The notes beneath the pieces were generated by a model, which worked only from the letters and a program-made list of their open reading frames with translations, was not told the origin of the DNA and made no database searches. Shown in pieces: positions 1 through 9,680 of a stretch of DNA of 64,000 nucleotides. The stretch's first letter is position 1; each line of letters starts with the position of its first letter. The stretch is from Actinobaculum massiliense (GTDB taxonomy: Bacteria; Actinomycetota; Actinomycetes; Actinomycetales; Actinomycetaceae), in contig NZ_LN881717.1 of assembly GCF_001457435.1 (NCBI RefSeq), forward strand, positions 1,249,339-1,313,338, read 5' to 3'. The position numbers were made by a program, and so were the translations under genes.

Positions 1-672
1 CGCCGAGAGCACGTCGAATTCGGAGGGGGAAAGCATTCGCTGCATAAAGGTGGAAAGCGAGCGCATGCCGGTACCAATAATGATGCCCACGAGTAGCATG
101 ACGTGGAGGTTGCCGAATTTTCCGCTGAGCAACCAGCCGTAGAGGAACACCGCTAGCGCCACCATGAGGCCAACCTGGAGCAGGAAGGCGCCGGTGCCCT
201 GGAAAGCCACGAAGCCTGCCACGCCGCCCACAAAAATTGTGCCGGTTTGGATCACCGCGTAGAGGGATTCAAATCCCATAATCGACGGCGTCAAAATGCG
301 ATTCGTCGTTACCGTCTGGAAGGCGAGCGTGGCCATAGCTTGGCACACCGCCACGATCAGCATGGTGATCAGCGTTTTACTGCGCCGCGCGGCAATAATC
401 TTCCAGGGTTGCGTGCCCGGCTCGGCCATATTGCCAACATTGACGTAAATGTAGGCGAAGGCGAGGCCGAGGATCACCATGAGAATAAGGATCACCCAGT
501 AGCGCACGCGCGCCCTCCGAGTGGCGAAAGATCCCGATGAACGCCGCTTTCCGGGGCGATTGCCCGCCCGGGTTTCGGAGCGTGTTCCCGGGGTTGCCGT
601 GTCGGCGTTCCAACCGCGTTCGACTTGGCCCGCGCGCCCGGTTTCCAACGAAGATTCCGTTTCTTGTGTCAC
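1..672 (-). CDS. Iron-siderophore ABC transporter permease, second subunit (partial)
   Basis: FecCD-family membrane permease that would pair with the next permease to form the inner-membrane channel of a ferric-siderophore importer. The first 224 codons are visible and the gene runs off the left edge. Hydrophobic helices begin near residue 58 (RYWVILILMVILGL), and family-typical stretches such as TVTTNRILTPSIMGFESLY follow. I start it at the GTG at 672, whose GTGA overlaps the stop of the upstream permease, implying coupled translation. That start leaves an unusual hydrophilic N-terminus of about 55 residues, so an internal GTG at 507, just before the first helix, is a realistic alternative. 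The N-terminal style resembles the YclO/FatC branch. An ATPase gene is expected beyond the edge. Confidence 0.88.
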   Translation of the reverse strand, partial: MTQETESSLETGRAGQVERGWNADTATPGTRSETRAGNRPGKRRSSGSFATRRARVRYWVILILMVILGLAFAYIYVNVGNMAEPGTQPWKIIAARRSKTLITMLIVAVCQAMATLAFQTVTTNRILTPSIMGFESLYAVIQTGTIFVGGVAGFVAFQGTGAFLLQVGLMVALAVFLYGWLLSGKFGNLHVMLLVGIIIGTGMRSLSTFMQRMLSPSEFDVLSA

Positions 673-1676
673 TGCAGCACCTTTCTCCGCGAAACGATCA
701 GTGCCACAAACACCGCGCAACCGAGCACGCCCAAAATCAGCGAGACGGGAATTTCAAACGGCGCGATGAGTGTGCGGGAGAGCAGGTCGCAGGCGGTAGT
801 CACACCGGCGCCGAGCACGCACACCCACGGCAAATTCGAGCGCAGGTCGTCCCCGCGCGTCAGCGAAATAATGTTGGGAACGATAAGTCCGAGGAAGGGA
901 AGGTTCCCGACGACGACGGTCACCACGCCGGCGCCGGCTGCCACCGCCCCGGTGCCGATCAGAAGCATGGCGTTGTAATTAATTCCCACGTTGGTGGCAA
1001 CATCCTTGCCCAGGCCGATAACGGTGAGGCGATCGGCGAGCAAGAAAATAAATAAGGTGACCGCGAGGGTAATCCACAGCGGCTCGTAGCGTCCGCGCAC
1101 CATCGGCGCGAAGCTGCCCTGGAACCAGGTGGAGAGGTTCTGCAAAACATTGAAACGCAGGGCCAAGAAGGTCGAGATGGAAGAGACCACCGCGCCGAGC
1201 ATGAGGCCCACGATGGGGACGATGACGGAGCTCTGCAAGGTTACGCGGCGCAAGAACATAAAGAAGCAGAGGGTGCCAATAAAGGCAACGAAGATTGCGC
1301 TGACCATGCGCAGAGTAACGGAACCTTCGGGCACAATAATCATGGCGATAAGCAAGCCCAAGCCGGCCCACTCGGTGGTGCCGGTGGTGGTGGGTTCCAC
1401 GAATTTGTTCTGGGCGAGAAGCTGCATGACGAGCCCGCACAGGCTCATGGCAATGCCGGCCAAAATCAGTGCGGCGGTGCGCGGAACTCGAGTAATCCAA
1501 AACATTTCCCGCCCGTTGGGCTGGGAGAGGTCATAGGCGCCGGTAAACAGGGAAACCACTAGAAGCCCGATAAGAAGAATCACGGCGAGCAAGAATCCCC
1601 AGCCAATGGGTTTGCGGGCAGAGCGGGACTTCGCCCCGGTCTTACCCGGCGATGTAATTGTTTCTGGTGTACTCAC
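669..1676 (-). CDS. Iron-siderophore ABC transporter permease, first subunit
   Basis: FecCD-family permease of 335 residues, the usual length for this family. It has about nine or ten hydrophobic segments and the family features ITRVPRTAALILAG near the N-terminus and NLPFLGLIVPNIISL near residue 260, the region that contacts the ATPase. It starts at a GTG at 1676 preceded by AGGGAAA. It lies 198 bases behind the binding-protein gene and overlaps the second permease by four bases, so the three form one transport unit. The order (binding protein, YclN-like permease, YclO-like permease) fits the petrobactin/anguibactin class of importers; the real substrate is not determined. Confidence 0.9.
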   Translation of the reverse strand: MSTPETITSPGKTGAKSRSARKPIGWGFLLAVILLIGLLVVSLFTGAYDLSQPNGREMFWITRVPRTAALILAGIAMSLCGLVMQLLAQNKFVEPTTTGTTEWAGLGLLIAMIIVPEGSVTLRMVSAIFVAFIGTLCFFMFLRRVTLQSSVIVPIVGLMLGAVVSSISTFLALRFNVLQNLSTWFQGSFAPMVRGRYEPLWITLAVTLFIFLLADRLTVIGLGKDVATNVGINYNAMLLIGTGAVAAGAGVVTVVVGNLPFLGLIVPNIISLTRGDDLRSNLPWVCVLGAGVTTACDLLSRTLIAPFEIPVSLILGVLGCAVFVALIVSRRKVLQ

Positions 1677-1793
1677 TTACTATTTCCCTGAATGTTGACT
1701 TTTGGCGCGTGCTCGCGGCCTTGCGGCGCCGGTTCTGCCCCGCGCGGATGAGCGGCGCGGAAGGGCCAGCGCGATAGGAGGCTTATGCGGAAC

Positions 1794-1823
1794 GCGGGTG
1801 GCGGGACGAATCCCGCCACCCGC
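1794..1823 (-). other. Perfect GC-rich hairpin between binding-protein and permease genes
   Basis: A 13-base perfect inverted repeat (arm GCGGGTGGCGGGA) with a four-base loop that reads TTCG on the transcribed strand. It lies about 50 bases after the binding-protein stop and has no T-run. The position suits an mRNA-stabilising or partial-terminator hairpin that would keep binding protein in excess over permease; that role is inferred. Confidence 0.6.
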
Positions 1824-1874
1824 GACCCAACTCACGAAGGGTGCTACCGATGGTAGTGGTGAGAGATTGGGGCT

Positions 1875-2978
1875 CTACTTGATCTTCGCGAAATCGTTGA
1901 AGATCTCGGTGAAGGTCTGGATACCTTCATTCGTGTAGGTATCAGCCGGAGCGACGTAGAGCTTGTCATTCTTGACGGCGTTCACCGTCTCCAGGGCCTG
2001 CGATTCCTTCACCAGATCCTTACCCGGCGTGGCCGTCTTACCCTCGGTGCTGCTCACGGCGGCATCGCGGTCCATGATCATAATGAAATCGGGGTTGGCC
2101 TGCGCGATAGCTTCCTCGGAAACTTCGTCGCCCTTGTGGTTGTCGGTACCGGACTCGAGGAACAGCGCCGGCTTCCAGTTGAGCAGGTTGTAGAGCGGGC
2201 CAAACACGCGGCCGACGTTCGGATCGAGGAAGCCGATCTTTCCGCCCGAGGTGTTCACAGCGAGGATGGTCTCCTGGCCGTCGTAAGCGGCGCGAGCGGC
2301 GTCGATCGAAGCGTTCAGATCGTCAACCAGCTTGGCGGCATCCTCTTCGTGGCCGAAGATCTGGCCGAGGGTGGTGACGTCCTGAGCCAGGCCGTCCACC
2401 AGGATCTGGCCAGATTCCTTAGCCTTCGGATCCGAGGCTTCCTTAGGCAACTCCACGTTCAGATCGAGAATCTGAGCGTTGGGGGCAGCGGCCTTGATGT
2501 CGTCATAGTGCTGCGAGAAGCGCTGGCCGACGAGGACGAAGTCCGGATCGGCCGCGGTGATGACGTCGTAGTTCGGCTCGCGGTGGTTTCCGATATCCGC
2601 AATGGAATCGTCGGTGGTCCAGTCGAGGGTCTTCGGCATAACGCCCTTCGGGAGCGCCAGGGGCTTGACGCCCCAATCCTCGAGGGTTTCGAAAGTGCGG
2701 TTGTCCAGGAGAACCACGCGCTGCGGGTTCGGCTTGATCTTCTGGGTGCCGTGGGCGTCGGTGACCTCGATATTGCCCTCAGCGTCGACCGGGTTGAGCG
2801 TCGCCTTCGCCGCTCCCGAAGCAGCCTGCGCGGCGGGGCTTTCCGCCGCCTGCGACGTCGCCGCCTTCGATTCGGCCGGGGCCGAGGTCTTGTTCGAACC
2901 GCCGGTCCCCGAGCAAGCGGTGAGAGAGAGGGCCGTGGCGGCGATAAGCGCAGCCAAACCACGTCCAAAGTTCTTCAT
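1875..2978 (-). CDS. Iron-siderophore ABC transporter substrate-binding lipoprotein
   Basis: Extracytoplasmic solute-binding protein of 367 residues that captures a ferric siderophore and delivers it to the permeases encoded next. The N-terminus is a lipoprotein signal (MKNFGRGLAALIAATALSL) followed by lipobox TACS, then a Ser/Ala-rich linker, then a FatB/CeuE-like periplasmic-binding fold (AADPDFVLVGQRF, and FLDPNVGRVFGPLYNLL near the middle). I chose the ATG at 2978 because AAAGGA sits at good spacing and the signal peptide begins there; the longer frame to 3035 has neither. An iron-box-like sequence lies just upstream, so iron repression is likely. The substrate is inferred from family resemblance only. 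Confidence 0.9.
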   Translation of the reverse strand: MKNFGRGLAALIAATALSLTACSGTGGSNKTSAPAESKAATSQAAESPAAQAASGAAKATLNPVDAEGNIEVTDAHGTQKIKPNPQRVVLLDNRTFETLEDWGVKPLALPKGVMPKTLDWTTDDSIADIGNHREPNYDVITAADPDFVLVGQRFSQHYDDIKAAAPNAQILDLNVELPKEASDPKAKESGQILVDGLAQDVTTLGQIFGHEEDAAKLVDDLNASIDAARAAYDGQETILAVNTSGGKIGFLDPNVGRVFGPLYNLLNWKPALFLESGTDNHKGDEVSEEAIAQANPDFIMIMDRDAAVSSTEGKTATPGKDLVKESQALETVNAVKNDKLYVAPADTYTNEGIQTFTEIFNDFAKIK

Positions 2979-3023
2979 TACATATCCTTTCCGCGAGTTG
3001 TGGGACTCGCGTGTAGTGCCTAC

Positions 3024-3042
3024 CTGAGTTAGCATAACCTAA
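3024..3042 (-). promoter_or_regulatory. IdeR/DtxR-type iron box
   Basis: On the minus strand the 19 bases read TTAGGTTATGCTAACTCAG, a close match to the DtxR/IdeR consensus TTAGGTTAGGCTAACCTAA (about 15 of 19). It lies about 45 bases upstream of the binding-protein start, where an iron-loaded repressor would block transcription. The match is seen; the regulation is inferred from the family. Confidence 0.8.
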
Positions 3043-3248
3043 CTTGATCCGTTCTGGTTGGGGGAATCCGCGGGGGAACGCGCCAAAGTGGCGGCGTCGT
3101 CGAAAAATACGTGAAAAATACGGTGATAGACACGAAAGCGGTTGGGCGAGCCCCGCATCTGAAACTATGATGTTAGAGCACGTGTGACTAGGGCGCGGGC
3201 GGCCCGCGAACGGCTTGCGCATGGCCCGCGCATCGGTAAGGAAACTTT

Positions 3249-4502
3249 ATGAAGCATTCGCCCTCCCGCAAGTATTCTCTTTCGCCCGCGTCTCGAGCTT
3301 CTCGCGCGGCTCTTTTCCTGCTTCCGCTTGCGGTGGTCCTCGGTGGGTGTTCGTCGCCCCAGGTCACGCCCACCCCTTCCGTTTCCGCGGCGCCCGAGGT
3401 ATCGACGACGCCGACTGCCGGCGCCGAAAGTTCAGCCACGCCGAGCAGTGCGGATTGGTCCGCCGCCCCCCGCGAGGTTTGGCGTTGGAAGGGTGAAGAT
3501 CTTCTGCAAGTTACGGCGAGCGCGGATGGAAAATCCTTGCTGGCCCAGCGGAGCGATGGAACGGCCGTGATCCTCGACGGCGCCACTGGCGAGGCCGCCG
3601 ACACTGAACTGCCCGCCGGTAACCAAGCCGAAGACCAGCCGGTCTGGCAAACCGCGGACGGAGACTACCTCACCGTGGCTGGCGACCAAAGCCGCTGGGT
3701 TCTGGCAAGCTACGGCGGGGCGGCTGGCGAGGCGCAGGTTTACGCCCCGGAGCTGGACGAACTCGATGAGATTTACACCGTGAAGGGCACCGCGGCTTAC
3801 GTGACCTCCGCCTACAATGCCCAGACCGGGCAGGTGATGGTTGCGGACGGTACCGAGGGTAAATTCCAATGGCACCTGTATGACGGCGGGGACGGAAAAC
3901 TGGTTGCCGAAGGCCCGGCAACTTTTGGCCGCCAGCAGGTGATTGTGCCGGTGACCGGCGGTTTCTGGTTCCCGAGCGGCGGTTTTTACGTGGAACAGAG
4001 CGGCAAAAAGGGGAAGACCGAGAAGAACGACGCCTCGGCCGCCATTGTGCCAATGAATACCAATGAGCCCCCGGCCATCAGTATTTACGAGGGCTTCCAG
4101 GCGGCGTCGAACTTCCTCTCGGATCCGGATATTTCCAATAAGTCGCTCCCCATGGATATTTCCCGGGCCGAGGCGCTCACCTACGCCGTCGGCACACAGG
4201 TGAGCGGGCGAGAAGCCGTGTCTTTTGACGGGCGGCGCTATATGCTCCCCACCGGTTTACAGGGCGAGGAAACTTCCGCCGCGCTCACCATGGCGCAAAT
4301 TCCCTCCGATTTCCGCGGATTCACCTACACCGTGGCGAACTTCGCGAAGCCGCAATCTCCCACCGGTACCGTGCGGTACTGGAAGGTGGGCGACGGCGGA
4401 GAAGTGGCCTGGGAGCTTCCCGGCAGCGCGGTTTACTTCGCCGGAGGGAGCCTGATTCTCCAGGATGGCAATGATCTAGTCGGCTATGCGCCGGCCAAGT
4501 AG
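3249..4502 (+). CDS. Secreted lipoprotein, predicted beta-propeller-like
   Basis: Exported lipoprotein of 417 residues with no assigned function. The signal peptide ends in lipobox LGGC (about residue 34) and is followed by a Pro/Ser/Thr-rich linker. The mature part carries repeated short stretches such as GKSLLAQRSDGTAVILDG, VWQTADGDYLTVAGD and GTVRYWKVGDGGEVAWELPG, the alternating pattern of WD40/PQQ-like blades. The start at 3249 has AAGGAAA at good spacing. It is transcribed away from the iron locus and converges with gnd. A role in sensing or envelope assembly is possible but not supported by anything specific. Confidence 0.7.
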   Translation: MKHSPSRKYSLSPASRASRAALFLLPLAVVLGGCSSPQVTPTPSVSAAPEVSTTPTAGAESSATPSSADWSAAPREVWRWKGEDLLQVTASADGKSLLAQRSDGTAVILDGATGEAADTELPAGNQAEDQPVWQTADGDYLTVAGDQSRWVLASYGGAAGEAQVYAPELDELDEIYTVKGTAAYVTSAYNAQTGQVMVADGTEGKFQWHLYDGGDGKLVAEGPATFGRQQVIVPVTGGFWFPSGGFYVEQSGKKGKTEKNDASAAIVPMNTNEPPAISIYEGFQAASNFLSDPDISNKSLPMDISRAEALTYAVGTQVSGREAVSFDGRRYMLPTGLQGEETSAALTMAQIPSDFRGFTYTVANFAKPQSPTGTVRYWKVGDGGEVAWELPGSAVYFAGGSLILQDGNDLVGYAPAK

Positions 4503-4519
4503 GGCAAGACTAAAAAACG

Positions 4520-4549
4520 TGGCCGCCACGGAAGAATCCGCGGCGGCCA
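4520..4549 (-). terminator. Rho-independent terminator of gnd
   Basis: Inverted repeat TGGCCGCC/GGCGGCCA with an inner CGGA-AGAA-TCCG stem. On the minus strand it is followed by a T-run (GTTTTTTAG), so it terminates gnd. It could also slow transcripts of the convergent lipoprotein gene. Confidence 0.85.
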
Positions 4550-4587
4550 AGTGCCTTAGCTAAGTGCCTTAGCTAAGTGCCTTAGCT
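4549..4587. repeat. Three perfect 13-bp tandem repeats spanning the gnd stop codon
   Basis: The unit AAGTGCCTTAGCT occurs three times head to tail with no mismatch. The last copy contains the gnd stop codon (TAA on the minus strand). Because 13 is not a multiple of three, each extra unit is a clean 3'-end duplication outside the coding part. Confidence 0.95.
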
Positions 4588-6048
4588 CCACTGCTCCTCG
4601 GGGCGGCCTTCTTCGGCCCAGCGGGTGTGGAACACACCCTCGCCGCCATCAATGCGGTGGTAGGTGTGCGCGCCAAAGAAATCACGCTGGCCCTGGATCA
4701 GATTGGCCGGAAGCTGCTCGGCACGTACGCCGTCGTAATAAGACAGCGAGGAGGCGAAGGCAGGGATCGGAACGCCGGTCTGGGAGGCGAAAGCCACGAT
4801 TCGGCGCCATGCCGGGATCGCCGCGGAGATTTCTTCCACGAAGTAGCTATCGGCGAGCAGAAGCGGCAGATCCGCGTTGCGCTCGTAGGCCTCGGTGATG
4901 CGGTTCAAGAACTGGGCGCGAATAATGCAACCCGCGCGCCAAATCCGCGCCATTGCGCCCAGGTCGATATTCCAATCGAACTCCTTCGAGCCCTTGCGAA
5001 TCAGCTCGAATCCCTGCGAGTATGCCACCATCTTGGAGGCGTAGAGGGCTAGGCGGATATCTTCAACGAAGGCCTGGGGGTCGGGAATAATGAAGTTTTC
5101 TTCGAACCCGGGAAGCGTTTCTTGCGCGGCGGCCCGCTCTTCGACGTCGCCCGAAAGCGAGCGGGCGAAGGTGGCTTCGGCGATCCCGGTGGCGGGGACG
5201 CCAAAAGCGGCGGAATTCTGCACCGTCCAGGCGCCGGTTCCCTTCTGCGCGGCCTGGTCGAGGATGACGTCCACCAGTGCCTTGCCGGTTTTGGCGTCGG
5301 TGTGGTGAAGCACTTCCGCGGTGATCTCAATGAGGTAAGAGTTCAGCTCAGTCTTGTTCCATTCGGTGAAGACGTCGCCAATCGTGTTCGCGTCCCAGCC
5401 GAGCGACTTGCGCATAAGGTCGTAGGCTTCGGCGATGAGCTGCATATCCGCGTACTCAATACCGTTGTGGACCATCTTCACGAAGTGGCCGGCGCCGTCC
5501 GGGCCCACGTGCGTGCAGCAGGGCGCGCCATCCTCGGCCTTGGCGGAGATCTTTTCGAACATCGGCCCCAGGCGATCATAGGATTCCTTGGTGCCGCCCG
5601 GCATAATCGACGGTCCCCACAGGGCGCCTTCCTCGCCGCCGGAAACGCCGCTTCCCACGTAATGCAGTCCGCGCGCGCGAATGTTTTCTTCCCGACGCCG
5701 CGTATCGGCGAAAAGTGAATTTCCGCAGTCGACGATAATATCGCCTTCGTCCATCAGCTCGGCGAGCTGCTCAATCACCGCATCGGTGGCGGCGCCGGCC
5801 TTGACCATAATGATCGCCACGCGCGGCTTGGAGAGGCTGGCCACGAAGTCTTCCATCGACGCGGCCGGGTAGAACTCGCCCTCGCTGCCGTGGTTTTCCA
5901 TCAGGTTCTGGGTGCGGCCCTCGGAGCGGTTATGTACCGCCACCTTGAAGCCGTTGCGCGCCAGATTGCGCGCCAGGTTCGATCCCATCACGCCGAGGCC
6001 GGTAACCCCGATATCTGCGATTCCCACCGGTGGGGTGCTAATAGACAT
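4582..6048 (-). CDS. gnd: 6-phosphogluconate dehydrogenase, decarboxylating
   Basis: Cytosolic enzyme of the oxidative pentose phosphate pathway: 6-phosphogluconate plus NADP+ gives ribulose 5-phosphate, CO2 and NADPH. The 488-residue length is normal. A Rossmann motif GVTGLGVMGSNLARN lies at residues 14-28. Substrate-binding blocks are VGSGVSGGEEGALWGPS and the catalytic-lysine block GHFVKMVHNGIEYADMQ, and the family C-terminus GQRDFFGAHTYHRID is present. I start at the ATG at 6048 because GAGGAG lies eight bases upstream; the ATG at 6060 overlaps that ribosome-binding site. The next gene upstream is pgm, so both serve sugar-phosphate metabolism, but a terminator separates them. Confidence 0.97.
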   Translation of the reverse strand: MSISTPPVGIADIGVTGLGVMGSNLARNLARNGFKVAVHNRSEGRTQNLMENHGSEGEFYPAASMEDFVASLSKPRVAIIMVKAGAATDAVIEQLAELMDEGDIIVDCGNSLFADTRRREENIRARGLHYVGSGVSGGEEGALWGPSIMPGGTKESYDRLGPMFEKISAKAEDGAPCCTHVGPDGAGHFVKMVHNGIEYADMQLIAEAYDLMRKSLGWDANTIGDVFTEWNKTELNSYLIEITAEVLHHTDAKTGKALVDVILDQAAQKGTGAWTVQNSAAFGVPATGIAEATFARSLSGDVEERAAAQETLPGFEENFIIPDPQAFVEDIRLALYASKMVAYSQGFELIRKGSKEFDWNIDLGAMARIWRAGCIIRAQFLNRITEAYERNADLPLLLADSYFVEEISAAIPAWRRIVAFASQTGVPIPAFASSLSYYDGVRAEQLPANLIQGQRDFFGAHTYHRIDGGEGVFHTRWAEEGRPEEQWS

Positions 6049-6432
6049 AAGACTCCTCATGTTTCTGCCGAAATGACTGGTGATTTCTGCGCGCTCTCGC
6101 GCACGCTCGTGCCTATTCTAAAGCGCGCGGCCCCGGTAGCGCAGATGCGGCGGCGCGAGCGGACGCCTTGGTGTAAGTGGCTGGGGCGTAAACCGGCTGG
6201 GCACGAGCGGATGCCGCGCTACAAGTGGCCGGGCGTGGGGGCGGCTTCGGTAAGTGTGTATAGAAAAGTCAACGAAAGAGCAATGTGAAAAAGGTGGTAC
6301 GCCACGGATTCTTCCGCGGCGCACCACCCGTAGTATTTAGTTTTTATGTGCCGGCTGGCTGGGCCCGGAGGGGCTACGCTCCGGGCTCTTGCCTGAGGGT
6401 CGGCTGGTCGGGCCTGAAGTGGGCCGGGCCCG
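6049..6432. other. Gene-free spacer between gnd and pgm
   Basis: It holds the terminator of pgm near its right end. The rest is GC-rich with no convincing reading frame; the gnd promoter should lie here but I see no clear -10/-35 pair. Confidence 0.6.
6293..6328 (-). terminator. Rho-independent terminator of pgm
   Basis: Long near-perfect inverted repeat (arms starting GGTGGT and ending ACCACC) around the core GGAAGAATCC. On the minus strand it is followed by TTTTTCAC. It lies about 105 bases after the pgm stop. Confidence 0.82.
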
Positions 6433-8109
<1,677 letters not shown>

Positions 8110-8314
8110 GGGCTTATTCTCCCACGAAGCGGCGCGCTATGGCCGAACTGCTCTACTGGCGGAATTAAAAATATCCCGCGCGACGGCGTCGTCCTTGGTG
8201 GGAAGCGGCAACAAAATAACAGAATCAAAATCCGCAACCCTTTACGCTCGGAGTGAACTATTTAGACTTTGACGGAAGGTGTGCATACGGTGGATTTGTA
8301 CCGCGTGACAATTG

Positions 8315-8327
8315 CGCGGAATTATCG
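8315..8327 (+). repeat. Dispersed 13-mer CGCGGAATTATCG, exact copy
   Basis: Lies in the pgm/8348 divergent spacer, just upstream of the chosen GTG start, preceded by AATTG as in the copy at 36100. Confidence 0.9.
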
Positions 8328-8347
8328 AGAAGAATGTGGAGAAGAAC

Positions 8348-9514
8348 GTGACGTCAGAAGGTAGTCAGCGGAATTCCGCACCTCGCGCACAGGTTCACGC
8401 ACCCGTGGCGCGTACGGAAGCGGCGGCTCATACCGAGCCGGAAAACAATAAGCCGGGCTGGCGTGCTGCCCTCGTGGGCGCAGATGAGCGCGGGAAGACC
8501 GCCAACGCCTCCTGGGGATCGATTTTTGTAGGCGTGGCCGTCACGCTCGCAACGATGCTTGTACTTTCCTTCCTGGGCACGGCGCTCGGGCTGGGAATTT
8601 TTGATCTTGAATCCGGAAAGCCTTTCCAAGGTGTCGGGGTTGGCCTGGGCATTTGGCTCGTGCTGACCATCGTTATTTCCTTCGGTTTGGGCGGCTACGT
8701 GGCGGGCACCCTCGCCGTGCGCGCGGGCCTGCTCCACGGTCTGGCGACCTTCGCCACCGCCGTGCTGGTGCTTTTTGCGGCGATCGCCCTGGGGCTTTCC
8801 TCGCTCTTCGGTGCCCTCGGCAACATTGTGGGTGGAACGGCATCCACGCTCGGTAGCGGTGCTTCTTCGCTCGCCTCCGCCGTGGGTGACGGTATTGGTT
8901 CCGTGGTTGACACGGTCTCCGATCACGTCGACGGCAACCAGGTTCAGCAGCAGACGGAGGACATCCTCCGCGGAACGGGCGTGGAGGAGCTCCAGCCCGA
9001 GTACCTGCAGAACCAGGTTTCCGAAGCCAGCGACGAAGTGACCAATGCGGCCAAGGAGCTGGTTGTTCACCCCGAGAACTACGAGCAGATCCTCAACGAT
9101 CTGGGTGATTCCCTCGGTGCGCGCGCCGAAAAGATTGGTGACTCCATTGACCGCGATGCAATTGCTCGCTCGGTTGAGCAGAACACCGATCTGACCGGCC
9201 CGGAGGCTCAGCAGGCCACCGACAACGCTTACGAAGCCGTAGAGAAGGGTACGCAAGCCGTCAAGGATGGCCTGGAGTCCGCTCAGGAAGCCATTCCGCA
9301 AGCGGTTGAGGACGCTAAGCAGATGGTGGACGAAGCCAAGGCAACGATCAACGATGCCACCTCCGCCATTGCCGGTGCCTCGGTCTGGATCTTTGTGGCC
9401 CTCGTGTTGGCCGCGGTCCTCACCGCTTTCGCCGGTGCGGCCGGATCTCGCACCGTAGCCGCGCGCAACGTGGAGGGGGAGCTGGAAACCTCGCCCCGCC
9501 GCCGCGCGATCTAG
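8348..9514 (+). CDS. Four-helix membrane protein with amphipathic helical domain, unknown function
   Basis: Predicted membrane protein of 388 residues. Order: a charged N-terminal tail of about 55 residues, three hydrophobic segments (for example SIFVGVAVTLATMLVLSFLG and LGIWLVLTIVISFGLGGYV), and a glycine/serine-rich turn. A roughly 150-residue Gln/Glu/Ala-rich helical region follows (repeated QAVKDGLESAQEAIPQAVED type), then a last helix (VWIFVALVLAAVLTAFAGAA) and a short basic tail. The start is a GTG at 8348 with GGAG six bases before it; frames to 8336 or 8312 lack a spaced ribosome site. The helical region may be extracytoplasmic or coiled. I do not recognise a named family. Confidence 0.75.
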   Translation: MTSEGSQRNSAPRAQVHAPVARTEAAAHTEPENNKPGWRAALVGADERGKTANASWGSIFVGVAVTLATMLVLSFLGTALGLGIFDLESGKPFQGVGVGLGIWLVLTIVISFGLGGYVAGTLAVRAGLLHGLATFATAVLVLFAAIALGLSSLFGALGNIVGGTASTLGSGASSLASAVGDGIGSVVDTVSDHVDGNQVQQQTEDILRGTGVEELQPEYLQNQVSEASDEVTNAAKELVVHPENYEQILNDLGDSLGARAEKIGDSIDRDAIARSVEQNTDLTGPEAQQATDNAYEAVEKGTQAVKDGLESAQEAIPQAVEDAKQMVDEAKATINDATSAIAGASVWIFVALVLAAVLTAFAGAAGSRTVAARNVEGELETSPRRRAI

Positions 9515-9608
9515 CGCGATTTAGCGACTGGCCTAGCGCGACTTCGCGTGTGGTGCGGGTGCGCGCTGGCACTAGTGCGAGGCTTGCCTCGGCATGATAG
9601 CGAAATAT

Positions 9609-9643
9609 AAATGCTGGGCTCGGATTTTCCGGGCCCAGCATTT
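9609..9643. terminator. Bidirectional terminator
   Basis: Arms AAATGCTGGGC/GCCCAGCATTT with an inner CGG/CCG pair and a TTTT loop, followed by TTTTTGTTTG on the plus strand. It sits between two convergent genes (ends 9514 and 9681) and can serve both. Confidence 0.9.
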
Positions 9644-9680
9644 TTGTTTGTTGTAGCGCCCCCTCCGGGGCGTATGTCCT

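Noticed and set aside
2136-3032. 298-codon plus-strand frame opposite the iron-binding lipoprotein
   Set aside because: It is the mirror of a clear gene with signal peptide and ribosome site. It has no recognisable domain and is explained by high GC at third codon positions.
8110-8347. Fluoride or other riboswitch in spacers of the chromosomal part
   Set aside because: I looked in this spacer and upstream of fluC, copZ and the permease gene for known riboswitch cores and saw none that I could support.
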